Shown here: piece by piece, positions 7,792 through 16,699 of the stretch
Layout of the letters: each line of letters begins with the position of its first letter
Numbering within the stretch: position 1 is the stretch's first letter
Source: an uncultured Actinomyces sp.
GTDB lineage: Bacteria > Actinomycetota > Actinomycetes > Actinomycetales > Actinomycetaceae
Length of the DNA: 64,000 bases
Reading direction: 5' to 3'
Assembly: GCA_938014245.1 (NCBI GenBank)
Contig: CALLSD010000004.1
Span: 23,576-87,575 of the forward strand
The notes under the pieces: generated by a model
Told to the model about the DNA's origin: nothing
Databases searched by the model: none
Seen by the model: only the letters and a program-made list of their open reading frames with translations
Translations under genes and position numbers: made by a program

Positions 7792-9951
7792 TTATCTCTC
7801 AACGACTATTGCTGAACGCGGAGCTAGGACCACGTGTCCCGTGCATTCACTTCCGCTGAGAAGATCTTTGCCCACAATCCCGCTCAGTTCAACTGCACGA
7901 TCGGAATGGTTGAGGAGGAAGAGGAAGCCCTCGCGTTCCTGTGCCTCAACTCCTCGAGGAAGATCGGGGAACACGGGGAGAATTCGCGCGTAGCTCGCCC
8001 ACATGCGCACAAGGACCAATCGCGAGAGTGCATCGAAGTCGGCTGCGGCATACCACACCGAGCCCTGCCCAACTCGGTTTCTGCTCAGTGCGCACGCTCC
8101 CGCGAGGTCGACTCCGCCGCCTCGGCCATCAAAGTAGGCCACGCACTCAACGCTGGCCGTGGAATTTCCTTCGCCGAGGCCTCGCCACTCATGTTCGCCG
8201 GCGGGCACGATCTTTTCGGCCCAGCGTCCCGAGCGCAGGTCTTTGGCAGCGTCTCCAACCAGCTCGATGGTTCGCTTGAGAGCCTCGTTGTCGGTATCGA
8301 TTCCGCACCAGTTCAGGGCAGCGGGAGTTTCTACGGCACCGGAAATCCTGTAAGCAGTGCTCTCGCGAGCATCGTAAGTGCGCCCCTGAGAGGGGCCAGT
8401 CAAGGTCGAGTGTTCGACAACCTTCACTCCGGCAAGGTCTGCAAGAGAGGCCAAGTACCCGCCCAGGATCGCGCCGCATTGACTGTCCACAACGGCGCTT
8501 GGGGCGGTGATAACTACCTGCGCGCCGCGCTCGGCGGCAATGCGCAAAGAGTGCGCCATGTGGGGGTAGTCGATGAAGACTGACGGCACAACGATGAGAT
8601 CGTAGGAGGTGAAGTCGTTATCGACACCCACGACATCGGTCGCGATTCCCGCTTCCCACAGGCTTTGGTGCCAGGCTCGAGCGGGACCGAAGAATCCCCA
8701 TGAGTCAGCACCGTTTTCGCTGCTGATCGGCCCCAAGGCGAAGTCCCTAGCCCATTCGCTTTCCCAGTCGATGACGACAGCGGCGCGGGAGGTCATACGC
8801 GATCCAGCCACGGATGACAGACGCTTGAGAGATTGTCCGGTTTCTACGACGTCCCTCCAGATCGGCGAGTCCTCACCCGAATGCGGGACCATTCCAGAGT
8901 GGAAGGTCTCCGAGCCTTTTGCGGATTGACGCCACTGGAATTGGAGGATTCCATCCGCACCGTGCGCCATGCGAGCAATGGACCACAGAAGGAATTGTCC
9001 GGGCCGCTTTGGGGAGTTCTGGGGACGCCACTGGACGGCACCGGGGGCTTGCTCCATGAGCAGCCAGGGGCTTCCTCCAGACAGGCCTCGCATGACGTCT
9101 CCCTGCCAGGCAATCTCGTGCGCGCCCTGGGGGTCCGCAGGGTCCGGGTAGGAATCATCAGAAATCACGTCAAGGAATGGTGCCCACGCGCGATAGTTGA
9201 CGAAGGGGAAGGTCCCCATGAAGTTCGTGGTGATCGGGCGATCACTGTAGCGACGGATGACGTCGCGCTCGCGAATCATCAGGTTTCGTAGTGCCCAGTC
9301 ACTGAAACGACGCCAATCAAGCATCTGCGAGGGGTTGTGGAAAGTCGGCATTGCACGCGGGGGCTGAATCTGCGCAATATCGGTGTAGGTCTGGGACCAA
9401 AATGCCGTTCCCCAGGCGTGATTGATCGCTTCGATAGTGCCGTAGCGCTCCAGCAGCCACTGACGGAAAGCTTGCGCAGATTCCTCGTCGAAGCTCTCCC
9501 AAGTGTGGCAGCCATATTCGTTGGAAATGTGCCACATGACGACGCCCGGGTGATCGCCGAAACGACGCGCCATGGCCTCGGTCAGCGCACAGGCCTTTTG
9601 GGAGAAGAGCGCACTGGAAGGGTTGTACTGTTGGCGCGATCCAAAGCCCAAGCGCACGCCTCGAGAATCGACGGGAAGAGTCTCGGGATAGCGCTGCGCC
9701 ATCCAGGCCGGAGGGGAAGCAGTCCCATTGGCCAGATCCACGCTAATGCCGGCATTGTGGAGCTGGTCAATGAGGTCTGCTAGCCAATCGAGGTCGTAGC
9801 GACCTTCTTCGGGTTCAAGGGATGCCCACGAGAAGATTCCCAGCGATATCAGCGTGACTCCGGCCTCGACCATGCGTTCAATGTCGCACAGGTTGGTCTC
9901 GCGGTCCCACTGTTCAGGGTTCCAATCGCCCCCGTAGGCAATCCCTTCCAT
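7792..9951 (-). CDS. GH42 beta-galactosidase (cytoplasmic)
   Basis: 719 residues, the usual GH42 length, without signal peptide. It hydrolyses terminal beta-galactosides. The N-terminus GIAYGGDWNPEQW is typical. The acid/base is Glu145 in MWHISNEYG and the nucleophile Glu300 in LLMEQAPGAVQW. A beta-galactosidase trimerisation domain and a C-terminal beta domain follow. The open frame extends 46 residues upstream into the permease gene, but ATG 9951 is preceded by AAAGGA at suitable spacing and begins the conserved sequence. It is last in the importer operon and probably acts on imported galactosides that the phosphorylase does not take. Confidence 0.93.
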   Translation of the reverse strand: MEGIAYGGDWNPEQWDRETNLCDIERMVEAGVTLISLGIFSWASLEPEEGRYDLDWLADLIDQLHNAGISVDLANGTASPPAWMAQRYPETLPVDSRGVRLGFGSRQQYNPSSALFSQKACALTEAMARRFGDHPGVVMWHISNEYGCHTWESFDEESAQAFRQWLLERYGTIEAINHAWGTAFWSQTYTDIAQIQPPRAMPTFHNPSQMLDWRRFSDWALRNLMIRERDVIRRYSDRPITTNFMGTFPFVNYRAWAPFLDVISDDSYPDPADPQGAHEIAWQGDVMRGLSGGSPWLLMEQAPGAVQWRPQNSPKRPGQFLLWSIARMAHGADGILQFQWRQSAKGSETFHSGMVPHSGEDSPIWRDVVETGQSLKRLSSVAGSRMTSRAAVVIDWESEWARDFALGPISSENGADSWGFFGPARAWHQSLWEAGIATDVVGVDNDFTSYDLIVVPSVFIDYPHMAHSLRIAAERGAQVVITAPSAVVDSQCGAILGGYLASLADLAGVKVVEHSTLTGPSQGRTYDARESTAYRISGAVETPAALNWCGIDTDNEALKRTIELVGDAAKDLRSGRWAEKIVPAGEHEWRGLGEGNSTASVECVAYFDGRGGGVDLAGACALSRNRVGQGSVWYAAADFDALSRLVLVRMWASYARILPVFPDLPRGVEAQEREGFLFLLNHSDRAVELSGIVGKDLLSGSECTGHVVLAPRSAIVVER

Positions 9952-9964
9952 TCTCGCGTCCTTT

Positions 9965-10873
9965 CTATCCCTTGACGGAGCCGGCAGCCAGGCCCGATTG
10001 CCAGTACTTCTGCAAGCCAAGGAATAGCACGATGAGCGGCAAAACGCCCAAGAGCGCGCCCAGCATGACTGCGCCCTTTTGAGGAGCAAAGTAACTCATC
10101 ATTCCGTACAAGCCCAAAGTGACAGGCTTGAGTTCGGGAGTGGATACCATCATCAAGGGCAAGAGGAAGTTGTTCCAGGTTGCCACGAAGATGAAGAGGA
10201 AGATCGTCACCATTGCCGGCGCCAGTAGACGCAAGACAATCGTGAAAAAGACTCGAGCTTCTGAGGCCCCATCGATGCGCGCGGCCTCGATGAGCTCTGT
10301 CGGAACCGAAGAATCCGCATAGACCCGGCCAAGGAACACACCGAAGGGAGACACACAGCTGGGAATGAGGATCGCCCAGACCGTATCGGTCAGACCCAGG
10401 TTATGGAAGACCACGTACAGAGGAATCGTGAGCAGGGCGACCGGCATCAGCAGTCCGGCCATAATCAAAGCCATCGAGACATTACGTCCCGGGAAAACAA
10501 ACTTTGCCATCGCGTATCCTGCGGCAACCGAGATCAGGGTTCCAATGACGCCAGCAGTCGTTGAATAGAAGAGGGAGTTGAGCACCCAGCGCCAGAAGAG
10601 GCCTTGAGTCCAGCCCATAAGCTTCGTGTAGTTGTCCGCCAGCTCAAAGTGACCAAACCAGAAGCCATTAGTAGAAACGAGATCTGCGTTCGACTTCGTT
10701 GCCGAGAACATCACCCAGATGATCGGCAGGATGAAGTAAACCATGGTGATCGTCAGCGCAACGATGGTGGCGATCCGAGCAAGCTTCTTGGGAGCAAGGG
10801 TGCGCGGGGGCATTCCTTCAATCGAAACGCGGTATTCGCGTCCGTCAGGCAGTGTGCGAGTGGGAGTTGTCAT
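9965..10873 (-). CDS. Carbohydrate ABC transporter permease (MalG/CUT1 type)
   Basis: 302 residues with six predicted membrane segments. The cytoplasmic EAA loop is seen as ELIEAARIDGASEARVFFTIVLRLLAP. It forms the channel with the adjacent MalF-type permease. The chosen ATG at 10873 overlaps the preceding stop as ATGA, indicating translational coupling; the longer open frame is a shadow of the upstream gene. No ATPase gene is adjacent, so a shared MsmK-type ATPase encoded elsewhere is expected. Confidence 0.93.
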   Translation of the reverse strand: MTTPTRTLPDGREYRVSIEGMPPRTLAPKKLARIATIVALTITMVYFILPIIWVMFSATKSNADLVSTNGFWFGHFELADNYTKLMGWTQGLFWRWVLNSLFYSTTAGVIGTLISVAAGYAMAKFVFPGRNVSMALIMAGLLMPVALLTIPLYVVFHNLGLTDTVWAILIPSCVSPFGVFLGRVYADSSVPTELIEAARIDGASEARVFFTIVLRLLAPAMVTIFLFIFVATWNNFLLPLMMVSTPELKPVTLGLYGMMSYFAPQKGAVMLGALLGVLPLIVLFLGLQKYWQSGLAAGSVKG

Positions 10874-11802
10874 CGCAGAGTCTTCCTTTGCAAGAGCGCG
10901 TAGATCACGGCAAGTCCGCCAGCAACCAGTGCCATCACGATTGAGATTGCCGAGGCCGGGCCATCGCCACCGGGCGAGATAGTTCCGAACATGGTGTTGT
11001 AGGCCATCATCATCGGAGTGTAGGCATTGCCCATCCACCCATTTGCAGACTGCATAACTGCGGGTTCATTGAAGAGCTGAATTGTGCCGATGATGGAGAG
11101 CAAGACTGCCAGGAGGGCAGCTCCGGAGACCATAGGGATCTTAATTTGGCGCACAATCTGCCAAGAGGAAGCGCCGTCGAGACGTGCGGCCTCGTACAGC
11201 TCATGGGGCACTGCTTGCAGCGCTGCCAGGAAGATCAGCATGTTGTAACCGGTGTAGGTCCACGTCGTCATATTTGCCATCGAGGCGAGGATTGGGGCGC
11301 CTGCGGCCATGAAGTCAATGGGGATTCCAAGGGAATCAAAGAACTTAACGATCGGGGAAAGCTCAGGGGTGTAGATGTAGAGCCAGACCATTGCGGCAAC
11401 AATGCCGGGGATTGCAAATGGCAGGAAGTAGCTCAGTCGGAAGACACCAACGCGACGGATCAGGAATGAGTCCAAAACAAGAGCCAGAACAAGAGCCGAG
11501 ATGATCATGATCGGGATCTGGAAGGCCGCATAAACAACGACTCGCCCCATGCCGGACCAGAATTGTCCGGACGTGATCACCATGGTGAAGTTTTCGAGGC
11601 CGACGAATTGATTTTTAAGTTCGCCGCCGCCGTACAGGCCTCCGCCACTTGCGACCTGACGGAAGAAGGACTGGTAGATTGCCACACAAATCGGAACGGC
11701 AAAAACCAAGAGGAACATAATGAAGAATGGGGCCATGAAGGCCCATCCGGTACGCGCATCGTGCCGCTCTCTGATACGCCGGTTTTGAATGTCTGACTGC
11801 AT
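10870..11802 (-). CDS. Carbohydrate ABC transporter permease (MalF/CUT1 type)
   Basis: 310 residues with six predicted membrane segments. The first follows a charged cytoplasmic N-terminus (RTGWAFMAPFFIMFLLVF). The EAA loop reads ELYEAARLDGASSWQIVRQIKIP. It partners the MalG-type permease, with which it overlaps by 4 nt. It lies downstream of the binding-protein gene, separated by a 98-nt gap containing a strong hairpin. Confidence 0.93.
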   Translation of the reverse strand: MQSDIQNRRIRERHDARTGWAFMAPFFIMFLLVFAVPICVAIYQSFFRQVASGGGLYGGGELKNQFVGLENFTMVITSGQFWSGMGRVVVYAAFQIPIMIISALVLALVLDSFLIRRVGVFRLSYFLPFAIPGIVAAMVWLYIYTPELSPIVKFFDSLGIPIDFMAAGAPILASMANMTTWTYTGYNMLIFLAALQAVPHELYEAARLDGASSWQIVRQIKIPMVSGAALLAVLLSIIGTIQLFNEPAVMQSANGWMGNAYTPMMMAYNTMFGTISPGGDGPASAISIVMALVAGGLAVIYALLQRKTLR

Positions 11803-11851
11803 GTATCAATCACCCTCGATTGCTGGCAGATTGTGGACTTTAAACACGGTA

Positions 11852-11885
11852 GGGGTGTGGTTCCTCAGCGGAGAAACCACACCCC
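11852..11885 (-). other. Intercistronic hairpin between binding-protein and permease genes
   Basis: A perfect 11-bp stem (11852-11862 with 11875-11885) with a 12-nt loop lies 15 nt after the binding-protein stop. No clear U-tract follows on the minus strand. Such hairpins commonly stabilise or partly terminate the message so that binding protein exceeds permease; that role is inferred. Confidence 0.6.
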
Positions 11886-11900
11886 CTCCGCGATTAGCGC

Positions 11901-13229
11901 TTACTCAGCGACGGGAAGGTTTCCGTCCTTGAGCGCCTTCACGGACTGCGTCTGAGCAGCCTTGAAGATGTCGATCACCTTTCCGGAGCCATCACCAGCT
12001 GCGGTTGCAGCCTTGGCCATGGGATCGCCGAGGGTCGAGAAGAAGGGGATGTAGGGGAAGTCGGGGGCCAGGTTGGCGTTTGCCTTCGACAGTTCAGCGA
12101 AGACATCCTGTCCACCGTAGAATTCCTTGACCGAATCCGGGGTCTTCATGGTGCCGGTCGTGGTTGCAACGACCAGGCCCTGGGAGACCAGAGCGTCAAC
12201 CTGGGTGTTCAGCCAGTTGTTGAACTCCATGGCGCCCTTGGGGTTCGAGCAGCCCTTCATGACTGCAACGCCGGAACCGCCGTCGGGGCCGGTCAGCGCG
12301 CCCTTGCCGAAGTCAGGGAGCTGAGCAACTGCCCATTCACCCTTGTTGTCGGTCTTCTCCAGATCACCGGAGATGAGCGGTGCTTCCCATGCGGCACCGA
12401 TGCTGCCGATCAGGGTCTTGTCGGTCAGGGCCTTGGTGAAGGAATCTCCCCAGCGCTCTGCGACGAGAGTGGTCTTGTCATCGAGCATCGACTGCCAGAA
12501 GTCTGCCACGGTCTTGGCGGACGCATCGTCGATCTTGACGGTCCACTTATCGTTTTCAGCCTTGTACCAAACACCGCCTGCTGCAGCTGCCTGAGCGGAC
12601 AGGCTGTAGCGCGACTCGTCAGCCTCGAAAGCAGAGATGTACTTGCCCTTAGCTGCTGCGATCTTGGCAGCGGCCTTGAACTCTTCGAGGTTGGTGGGAA
12701 CCTTGATTCCCAGCTTCTCGAACTCAGCCTTGTTGTAGTAGTAAACAAGCGGGCCGGTGTCCTGGGGCAGACCGTAGTACTTTCCACCCACGCCAACCTG
12801 CGAGAAGGCGCCAGCGGAGTAGTTGGTCTTGTACTGGTTGGCGTACTGGGTAACGTCTTCCAGCAGGCCCTTGGTGAACATCTCGGGGATTTCTGCATAG
12901 CCTAGCTGTGCCAAGCAAGGTCCGGAACCGGCCTTGACGTCGGTCTCGAGCTTCTTGATCATTTCGTTGGCCTTGCCATCGAACTTGACCGCCTCAACCG
13001 GGGTGTCAGGGTGCTCCTTGTTCCACTGCTCAGCGAGAGCCGAGATCTTGGTCATTCCCTCACCGTCCGGCAGACGGTGCAGGTAGGTGATGGTCGCTGC
13101 CTTATCAGCAGATGCCGAAGAGCTTGCGGTGCTGTCAGTCTTCGCGCCCGAACCCGAGCACGCAGTCAGACCCATCGCAGCAACTGACATGAGCGCAACA
13201 ACGCTCATGGAGCGGCGTGACATGTGCAT
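11901..13229 (-). CDS. Sugar ABC transporter substrate-binding lipoprotein
   Basis: 442 residues of the extracellular solute-binding family 1. A lipoprotein signal peptide ends in a lipobox GLTAC with Cys24, followed by a Ser/Ala-rich linker. The mature protein shows the family layout (TITYLHRLPDGEGMTKISALAEQW near the start is the first strand and helix; PLVYYYNKAEFEKLGIKVP is the hinge region). ATG 13229 is chosen because GGAGAGGG lies 6 nt upstream and the signal peptide then starts cleanly. From its neighbours it probably captures galacto-N-biose, lacto-N-biose or similar oligosaccharides. Confidence 0.93.
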   Translation of the reverse strand: MHMSRRSMSVVALMSVAAMGLTACSGSGAKTDSTASSSASADKAATITYLHRLPDGEGMTKISALAEQWNKEHPDTPVEAVKFDGKANEMIKKLETDVKAGSGPCLAQLGYAEIPEMFTKGLLEDVTQYANQYKTNYSAGAFSQVGVGGKYYGLPQDTGPLVYYYNKAEFEKLGIKVPTNLEEFKAAAKIAAAKGKYISAFEADESRYSLSAQAAAAGGVWYKAENDKWTVKIDDASAKTVADFWQSMLDDKTTLVAERWGDSFTKALTDKTLIGSIGAAWEAPLISGDLEKTDNKGEWAVAQLPDFGKGALTGPDGGSGVAVMKGCSNPKGAMEFNNWLNTQVDALVSQGLVVATTTGTMKTPDSVKEFYGGQDVFAELSKANANLAPDFPYIPFFSTLGDPMAKAATAAGDGSGKVIDIFKAAQTQSVKALKDGNLPVAE

Positions 13230-13264
13230 GTTATTCCCTCTCCGTTGTGGGACGTTTACAAAGT

Positions 13265-13279
13265 TGACACCTTTTGTCA
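13265..13279 (-). promoter_or_regulatory. Possible operator TGACA-N5-TGTCA upstream of importer operon
   Basis: A perfect 5-bp inverted repeat with 5-nt spacer lies in the leader of the binding-protein gene, 36 nt upstream of its ATG. The regulator is not encoded in the window. Short palindromes occur by chance, so this is tentative. Confidence 0.25.
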
Positions 13280-13374
13280 GCTTCATCCATTGCTCTCTTA
13301 TGCTAACTCACAGAGAAGATGTCTGACACATTTTTAACCTGTGACTATGCAATTAGTTGATTACGATTTGATAA

Positions 13375-15675
13375 CTAAAGAAGCTGACCTTTTCCCCAAT
13401 CAACCCAGCGTCCTTCACCTGCAGCCAATTCAACGAGGATTTGTCCGCCCTGGCCAGAAATCTCACTCGAACGGGGGGCATCTGCATCGTTATAAACGAA
13501 TGCGAGTGCTGATTCTGGATACCAAGCAACTTCAACATCCGGGTTCGACGAGCACAGAACGCACTCCCACTGATCCTCAGCATGGGCTGCCCACATGATG
13601 GCGCGGTGAAGCAAACGACTATTCGCAGTCGACCATGTCAGACCCGCAAGATAGACGCCGCGTCCGCCGCAGAAGTCATGAGCCGAAGCACGAACACTGC
13701 CGTGATCCATCACCAAAACGTCAGTTGCAGAGTCGGTAACGACAACATCACCGGGATCTTCACCAAAGATGTAGTCCCCATCCAGATCAGCGGTGATGAA
13801 GTGCTCGCTCACCGGCTCCTCGTAGTGATCCTTGGACAGCGACCACGAGATCTCCTGATCGACGCCCAAAACGTCAGAGAGCGCGAAGATGCTTCCGCGG
13901 CAGATTCCTCCACGATCAGCATTTCCCTGCGTCCCTACCGAGGCCGTGGGCTGGCCAATACCAATAAAACCGCCACCGCGAGCAACGAAGCGTCGCACAG
14001 CATCTTGGAGACGAAGATCCTCCCAGACCTGCCCGCCTGAGAAAGACGTGTTGGCAGCACCCGCATTAATGACGACATCCACGTCTTCGAGCGCCTTCAT
14101 CCCACCTTCAATCACCTCGTCGAAGGACATAAAACGCACATCAAAGGGCAAGCCAGCAAGGGCTTCAATCACCCCGAGGTAGGTGTGAATCTGCTTGTAC
14201 CACAGGGCGTGGGCGACCATATGGGTCTGCCAAGTACGCAACTTACCCCACGCATTCAAGACCGCAACGCGCACGGGTGCACATGCAGGCTTCTCCCCTC
14301 CCGTGGCCTCGTGAAGGGAACGGAACTCTCCAAGGATTTCCTCCACGCGGTCAATAAATTCCGGGAATTGCAAAGCCAAGGAAAGGTAGCCGCCATAGCC
14401 CATACGATCCAAGGGATTGCGGACAATAGCGCGGCGAGCGGTGCGCCACGATTCGTTGGCCTCGCCCAGGGGGTCCCCACCCTCACGGAAGACATCGGGG
14501 AAGAAGTAGGGAAGGAAGCGCCCCTCGGTGTAGCGCACACCGGGGATATCCGAGATCATGCGGCAAGTCGCGGCCGAGCCGACGGATCCAACAACCGCAT
14601 CCATCTTGATCGAGGGGAAGTAAGGACCGTAGGGTTCCATGCCGATCCAGTTATCGCCGAGGAACATCATGGCCTCGCGGCCCTCCTCGTGGACCTGACG
14701 AACCAGCTCACCCGCCTTTTGGGCAACTCGCTTGGAAGTGAAATCGATCCAGTCTTTGAAGACCGGAGTGGGAGTGCGGAAAGGACAGTTGTACCAGCCG
14801 CCGTCAACGAAATCCTCGGGGGTCAGCGCGTAGCCGTATTCCTCTTCAAATTCTTCCATTGCCGGGATCGAAACCGAGGCGGAGTAGCCGAACCAATCAA
14901 CGTAGCGTTCACGGCCTCGGGAGTCAAAGGCCAAAGTGAAGTGATAGAAGAAGGTCGTGAAACGAACCACGTCCACCTGGGGGTTGGCTTTAAGCCAGAT
15001 CGCCAAGGCTTCCTTGACGTGCTCCCAGGTGCGCGGGAAGGCCACGTCGAAGGGGCGTTCTTTGACGCGCCCTTCCTCAAGCGCCCAGTCATTCGTCAAA
15101 TAGTTGTACATCTGGGTCGAATCCCAAACTTGCACTGCGAAGAAGCTCACGGTGTAGACGTGGAAGGGCTTGGGGGAATGAATCGTAACAACGGCGCTTC
15201 CGGCGTTCTTGGGCAGATCCCCGACGATCGGGACGGGATCAACGATCGGCTGGGCCGGAACATCTTCAACGCTCCACTGTGAAGGATCGACAACCTCACC
15301 GCTGGTTCGGTCAATCACCTGCCACCAACGTGAGGTATCACACTGAGTATCCGGACGAAACTGAGCCTGGAACCAGCCCTCCATCACGTCGATACGCAAA
15401 GGGCCGTTTTCGGGCGCAGTATGGGCATTTGAGGACAAATATTGGTGAATGCGTTCGCCTTCACTTTGGTCTGCCCATTCTTCGTCGCCGCGAGCAGGGA
15501 AGTACGTGCTGTATACCTTGGCAAAGGCGCGATCAACCCATTCGGGCAATTCGGTTCCATCTGAATTACGGACAGCGTCGGCGCCGAGCCTCTCAACGAG
15601 GGAGCGAACCTCTTCGTCAATTCCTCGTTCGATCGGAAGAGTCAGACGGCCCGGTCGCGTCGTTTTGTCAGTCAT
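13375..15675 (-). CDS. GH112 1,3-beta-galactosyl-N-acetylhexosamine phosphorylase
   Basis: 766 residues. It cleaves Gal-beta-1,3-GalNAc or Gal-beta-1,3-GlcNAc with phosphate, giving galactose-1-phosphate and the free hexosamine. From memory it aligns along its length with the bifidobacterial enzyme: GADAVRNSDGTELPEWV, VYTVSFFAVQVWD, VVRFTTFFYHFTL, YTEGRFLPYFFPD, RMGYGGYLSLA. FLGDNWIG (Asp341) matches the general-acid region. A stretch at about 138-168 looks longer than in that enzyme. No signal peptide. ATG 15675 follows CGGAG. GNB rather than LNB preference is inferred from the divergent GalNAc-type genes. A galactosyl-rhamnose phosphorylase is the main alternative. Confidence 0.93.
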   Translation of the reverse strand: MTDKTTRPGRLTLPIERGIDEEVRSLVERLGADAVRNSDGTELPEWVDRAFAKVYSTYFPARGDEEWADQSEGERIHQYLSSNAHTAPENGPLRIDVMEGWFQAQFRPDTQCDTSRWWQVIDRTSGEVVDPSQWSVEDVPAQPIVDPVPIVGDLPKNAGSAVVTIHSPKPFHVYTVSFFAVQVWDSTQMYNYLTNDWALEEGRVKERPFDVAFPRTWEHVKEALAIWLKANPQVDVVRFTTFFYHFTLAFDSRGRERYVDWFGYSASVSIPAMEEFEEEYGYALTPEDFVDGGWYNCPFRTPTPVFKDWIDFTSKRVAQKAGELVRQVHEEGREAMMFLGDNWIGMEPYGPYFPSIKMDAVVGSVGSAATCRMISDIPGVRYTEGRFLPYFFPDVFREGGDPLGEANESWRTARRAIVRNPLDRMGYGGYLSLALQFPEFIDRVEEILGEFRSLHEATGGEKPACAPVRVAVLNAWGKLRTWQTHMVAHALWYKQIHTYLGVIEALAGLPFDVRFMSFDEVIEGGMKALEDVDVVINAGAANTSFSGGQVWEDLRLQDAVRRFVARGGGFIGIGQPTASVGTQGNADRGGICRGSIFALSDVLGVDQEISWSLSKDHYEEPVSEHFITADLDGDYIFGEDPGDVVVTDSATDVLVMDHGSVRASAHDFCGGRGVYLAGLTWSTANSRLLHRAIMWAAHAEDQWECVLCSSNPDVEVAWYPESALAFVYNDADAPRSSEISGQGGQILVELAAGEGRWVDWGKGQLL

Positions 15676-15721
15676 TGTCACTCCGTTGTGTTGATATCTA
15701 GGCTCTTTGCGCGCAGGGAAC

Positions 15722-15754
15722 AACTTTGCGGACTTTTTCAGGCAGTCCCAAGTT
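15722..15754. promoter_or_regulatory. Inverted repeat in the phosphorylase / isomerase divergent promoter
   Basis: AACTT-N3-GGACT-N9-AGTCC-N1-AAGTT lies between the two divergent start codons. The two nested 5-bp pairs are perfect. It is a candidate operator for joint control of both arms of the sugar locus; no binding factor is known from this window. Confidence 0.3.
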
Positions 15755-15826
15755 ATCTCCTTCTTGGTACGATATTACAAGCACACCGACGTGGTGATGC
15801 ACATCCTCTACACACTGGAGACACCG

Positions 15827-16699
15827 ATGTCCCTTACCTCAGAAGAAATTAACAGCCAGCCCGAGCTGTGGCGTCGAGTTTGTGAAGTTCCCACCGATGC
15901 TCTTCCCAAAGATGGCGAATCAATTGCGGTGATCGGATGCGGAACCTCATGGTTCATCGCCCAGGCCTACACCGTTGCTCGTGAGCGCCAGGGCAAGGGA
16001 CTCTCGGATGCCTTCACCGCAACCGAATTCCCCTGGGATCGTTCCTACGATCGAGTCGTCTGCCTGTCTCGTTCAGGCACGACAACCGAAATCATCGACA
16101 TTCTGCGCGGCTTGAAAGAACGCGGTGTTCCCAACGTCTTGATCACCGCTGTTGGCAACGGTCCGGCAACCCCCTTCGCTGACGAAGAGGTCGTTTTGGA
16201 CTTCGCAGATGAAGAATCCGTCGTCCAGACTCGTTTTGCCACCACCGCTTTGGCTTACTTCCGCCACAGCCTCGGAGATGATATTGCGAGCGCCGCAGAT
16301 GACGCTCAGCGCGCACTTGAGTGCGAAATCCCCCAGCGCTGGGTGGATGCCGAGCAGATCACCTTCCTGGGCACCGCATGGACCATTGGCCTGGCCAACG
16401 AGGCGGGCCTCAAGCTGCGCGAAGCCTCGCAGTCGTGGACCGAGGTTTACCCCGCCATGGAATACCGCCACGGCCCCATTTCGATCGCACAACCCGGTCG
16501 CCTCACCTGGGTTTTCGGCCCGGTTCCCGAAGGAATGGCCGATCAAGTTGCTGCAACCGGCGCCGAATTGGTGACCTTCGATGGTGATCCTATGGCTCAC
16601 CTGGTCGTTGCCCAGCGCCTGGCAGTTGCTCGCGCCGAGGCTCGAGGCCTGAACCCCGATACCCCGCGTCACCTGACCCGCTCGGTGATCCTCAAGTGA
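15827..16699 (+). CDS. SIS-domain sugar isomerase, AgaS-like (predicted galactosamine-6-phosphate deaminase/isomerase)
   Basis: 290 residues with two SIS folds. The first shows IAVIGCGTSWFIAQ and CLSRSGTTTEIIDIL; the second ITFLGTAWTIGLANEAGLKLRE and EYRHGPIS, as in GlmS-type and AgaS isomerase domains. There is no glutaminase domain. In the expected pathway it turns GalN-6-P into tagatose-6-P with release of ammonia. ATG 15827 follows GGAG at 8 nt. It is first of four tightly linked genes; its stop overlaps the GTG of the ROK kinase. Function is inferred from fold and context. Confidence 0.82.
   Translation: MSLTSEEINSQPELWRRVCEVPTDALPKDGESIAVIGCGTSWFIAQAYTVARERQGKGLSDAFTATEFPWDRSYDRVVCLSRSGTTTEIIDILRGLKERGVPNVLITAVGNGPATPFADEEVVLDFADEESVVQTRFATTALAYFRHSLGDDIASAADDAQRALECEIPQRWVDAEQITFLGTAWTIGLANEAGLKLREASQSWTEVYPAMEYRHGPISIAQPGRLTWVFGPVPEGMADQVAATGAELVTFDGDPMAHLVVAQRLAVARAEARGLNPDTPRHLTRSVILK

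Noticed and set aside
14185..15282. 365-codon open frame on the plus strand
   Set aside because: Antisense shadow of the GH112 phosphorylase gene.
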